Shown: piece after piece, positions 5,459 through 6,476 of the stretch
Layout of the letters: each line of letters begins with the position of its first letter
How positions within the stretch are numbered: the first letter of the stretch is position 1
From: Pseudomonadota bacterium
GTDB taxonomy: Bacteria > Pseudomonadota > Alphaproteobacteria > Rhodospirillales > Casp-alpha2
Assembly (NCBI GenBank): GCA_027620395.1
Contig: JAQBZY010000081.1
Location: 1-6,476, forward strand
Reading direction: 5' to 3'
DNA length: 6,476 nucleotides
Translations under genes and position numbers: made by a program
Notes under the pieces: model-generated
Seen by the model: the letters and a program-made list of their open reading frames with translations, nothing else
What the model was told of the DNA's origin: nothing
Database searches by the model: none

Positions 5459-5485
5459 CTGCCCGAGAAGCTAGCCCTCGGGCGG
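5459..5485 (-). other. GC-rich hairpin between copB and the cytochrome c gene
   Basis: GCCCGAG (5461-5467) and CTCGGGC (5477-5483) pair perfectly around a 9-base loop. The stem can be extended by one G-U and one G-C pair to 5459-5485. No T-run follows on the minus strand, so it is not a clear intrinsic terminator. It may be an mRNA-stabilising or attenuating structure that lowers expression of the cytochrome relative to copAB. Confidence 0.5.
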
Positions 5486-5492
5486 GTTTGAT

Positions 5493-6194
5493 TTAAAACA
5501 TCAGTTTGAGGCCGGCGACGAAGAACGTTCCATGACGCGACTTCCCTTCCTCGCGCAGGATGTCGGCGCTCTCGCCGAAGGTCCGCTCGTAATGAACACC
5601 GACGTAAGGTGCCACGGTGCGGTCGACCAGATCGTAGCTGAGCCGGGCGCCGATCTCGATTTTGGGGCCGAAAGCGCCGGCGTCGATCGACCTGTCGTCA
5701 CGGAGCGGCAGGTTGAATTCAACGCTCGGGCGCAGGATCAGCCGGTTGGTCAAGAGCGCCTCGTAGTCCGCCTCGAACCGAAACGCCGGCCGGTCCGATA
5801 AATAGAGATCGGCGTCGACTTCGAACCATTGCGGCGCCAACCCATGCACGCCGAGAACGCCATAGATCCGATCCCGCCCGGCCGGCGTGTCGACGCGAAC
5901 GCCGGCAACAGCGTCGAAGAAGGTTGAGATCGGCTTCTGTAGGCGAGCTTGGTTTTCCAGCGCCTCGAAGCTGCTGTTGTTGGCATCGAACTCGGCTTCG
6001 GTGCGAAGGACGAACTTCAATTCGTCGGTTCCGACCATGGCCTTGGCGTCCCAGGAGAAGACATCAGTGCCGTTGCCGATGCGGAGACGGTGCTCAAGTT
6101 TCTCGACGTTAATGCCCCAGAACGCCATTTCGGCGCGGGCCGGGTGGATCGCGAGCAACGCCAGGGCGGCGGCGATAAGCATGATGCGTTTCAT
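5493..6194 (-). CDS. copB: Copper resistance protein B (outer-membrane beta-barrel)
   Basis: The 233-residue precursor has a signal peptide (1-21, 'HPARA'). It then shows the CopB pattern throughout: 'LEHRLRIGNGTDVFSWDAKAM' near 33-53, 'GTDELKFVLRTEAEF' at 55-69, 'PISTFFDAVAGVRVD' at 88-102, 'YGVLGVHGLAPQWFEVDADLYLS' around 111-133, 'LLTNRLILRPSVEFNL' around 147-162, and 'VAPYVGVHYERTFG' at 194-207. The chain ends in phenylalanine (F233), the usual outer-membrane barrel signature. CopB is thought to bind or restrict copper at the outer membrane together with CopA. This copy is short: the mature N-terminus goes almost straight into the barrel and lacks the Met/His-rich leader seen in the plasmid Pseudomonas protein. 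It starts 4 bases after the copA stop, so the two are translationally linked. Confidence 0.93.
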   Translation of the reverse strand: MKRIMLIAAALALLAIHPARAEMAFWGINVEKLEHRLRIGNGTDVFSWDAKAMVGTDELKFVLRTEAEFDANNSSFEALENQARLQKPISTFFDAVAGVRVDTPAGRDRIYGVLGVHGLAPQWFEVDADLYLSDRPAFRFEADYEALLTNRLILRPSVEFNLPLRDDRSIDAGAFGPKIEIGARLSYDLVDRTVAPYVGVHYERTFGESADILREEGKSRHGTFFVAGLKLMF

Positions 6195-6198
6195 ACTC

Positions 6199-6476
6199 TT
6201 ATCCTCCGATCCGGGCCGGCAGTGATGCGGCCTTGCCCGTGGGCCCGCCCTCGACGATCACTTCGCGGAACATGCCGGCTTCCATGTGGTAGGAGAGATG
6301 ACAATGGAAGACCCAGCGGCCGGGCGCGTCGACTTCTGTCTCCATATAAACCGTCGTCCCTGGTGCCACGCTAATCACGTGCTTGACCGGATTCCACTTG
6401 CCGCTGCCGTTGTCGAGGATCGACCACATGCCGTGCAGGTGCATCGGGTGGGTCATCATGGTTTCGTTGATGAACT
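6199..6476 (-). CDS. copA: Copper resistance multicopper oxidase CopA, C-terminal end (partial)
   Basis: Only the last 91 or so codons are inside the window; the gene continues beyond base 6476 and the reading frame is open to the edge. The visible part is the C-terminal cupredoxin domain of a CopA/PcoA-type periplasmic multicopper oxidase. It contains 'HPMHLHGMW', with its His ligands for the type 1/type 3/trinuclear centres, and 'HCHLSYHMEAGM', the H-C-H-x3-H-x4-M signature that gives Cys and Met to the type 1 site and His to the trinuclear cluster. These enzymes oxidise Cu(I) to Cu(II) and sequester copper. The protein ends in a short tail after 'FREVIVEGG'. The stop overlaps the region that provides the copB ribosome binding site. 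Domain order and Met-rich central part cannot be judged from this fragment. Confidence 0.95.
   Translation of the reverse strand, partial: FINETMMTHPMHLHGMWSILDNGSGKWNPVKHVISVAPGTTVYMETEVDAPGRWVFHCHLSYHMEAGMFREVIVEGGPTGKAASLPARIGG
6203..6207 (-). promoter_or_regulatory. copB ribosome binding site at the end of copA
   Basis: On the minus strand GGAGG lies 8 bases before the copB ATG at 6194 and sits in the last codons of copA, just before its TAA. This arrangement fits coupled translation of copA and copB. Confidence 0.7.

Overview
The window looks like the chromosome of a GC-rich proteobacterium, most likely an alphaproteobacterium. The evidence is GC-rich third codon positions, strong GGAGG-type ribosome binding sites, a dispersed palindromic repeat of the 'CGGCGAAAGC...GCTTTCGCCG' kind, and a perfect FNR/FixK-type operator (TTGAT-CTAG-ATCAA). 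The taxonomic call is an inference from style, not a database match.

Region 1 (1-3686) is a small-molecule uptake/catabolism block. An 18-of-20-matched inverted repeat (1-57) precedes a plus-strand gene (141-1025) for a NMT1/THI5/SsuA-like substrate-binding-fold protein that has no visible signal peptide. It converges, 10 bases apart, on a two-gene minus-strand operon. The first gene of that operon is an IlvD/Edd-family sugar-acid dehydratase (1962-3686) with all three Fe-S cysteines. Two bases after its stop begins an SMP-30/gluconolactonase-type lactonase (1036-1959). The natural reading is aldonolactone -> aldonate -> 2-keto-3-deoxy-aldonate, but the sugar is not determinable here, and no sugar dehydrogenase, aldolase or permease is in view.

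Region 2 (3687-3955) is a divergent intergenic region carrying the perfect FNR/FixK palindrome at 3862-3875, about 80 bases before the next plus-strand gene.

Region 3 (3956-6476) is a periplasmic copper block. On the plus strand are an exported cupredoxin with a complete type 1 copper ligand set and a Met-rich collagen-like Gly-X-Y insert made of six 18-bp tandem repeats (3956-4567), and a small membrane protein with a Met-rich segment and a C-terminal SHOCT domain (4697-5032). Converging on them from the minus strand are copA (3' end only, cut by the window edge), copB and a class I cytochrome c, probably one transcript. CopA (multicopper oxidase) and CopB (outer-membrane barrel) are the classic copper-resistance pair. 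The cytochrome and the cupredoxin are plausible electron-transfer or copper-carrying partners in the periplasm.

The most unusual item is the collagen-like, methionine-bearing insert inside the cupredoxin. It sits next to a CopB that lacks the usual Met/His-rich N-terminal region.
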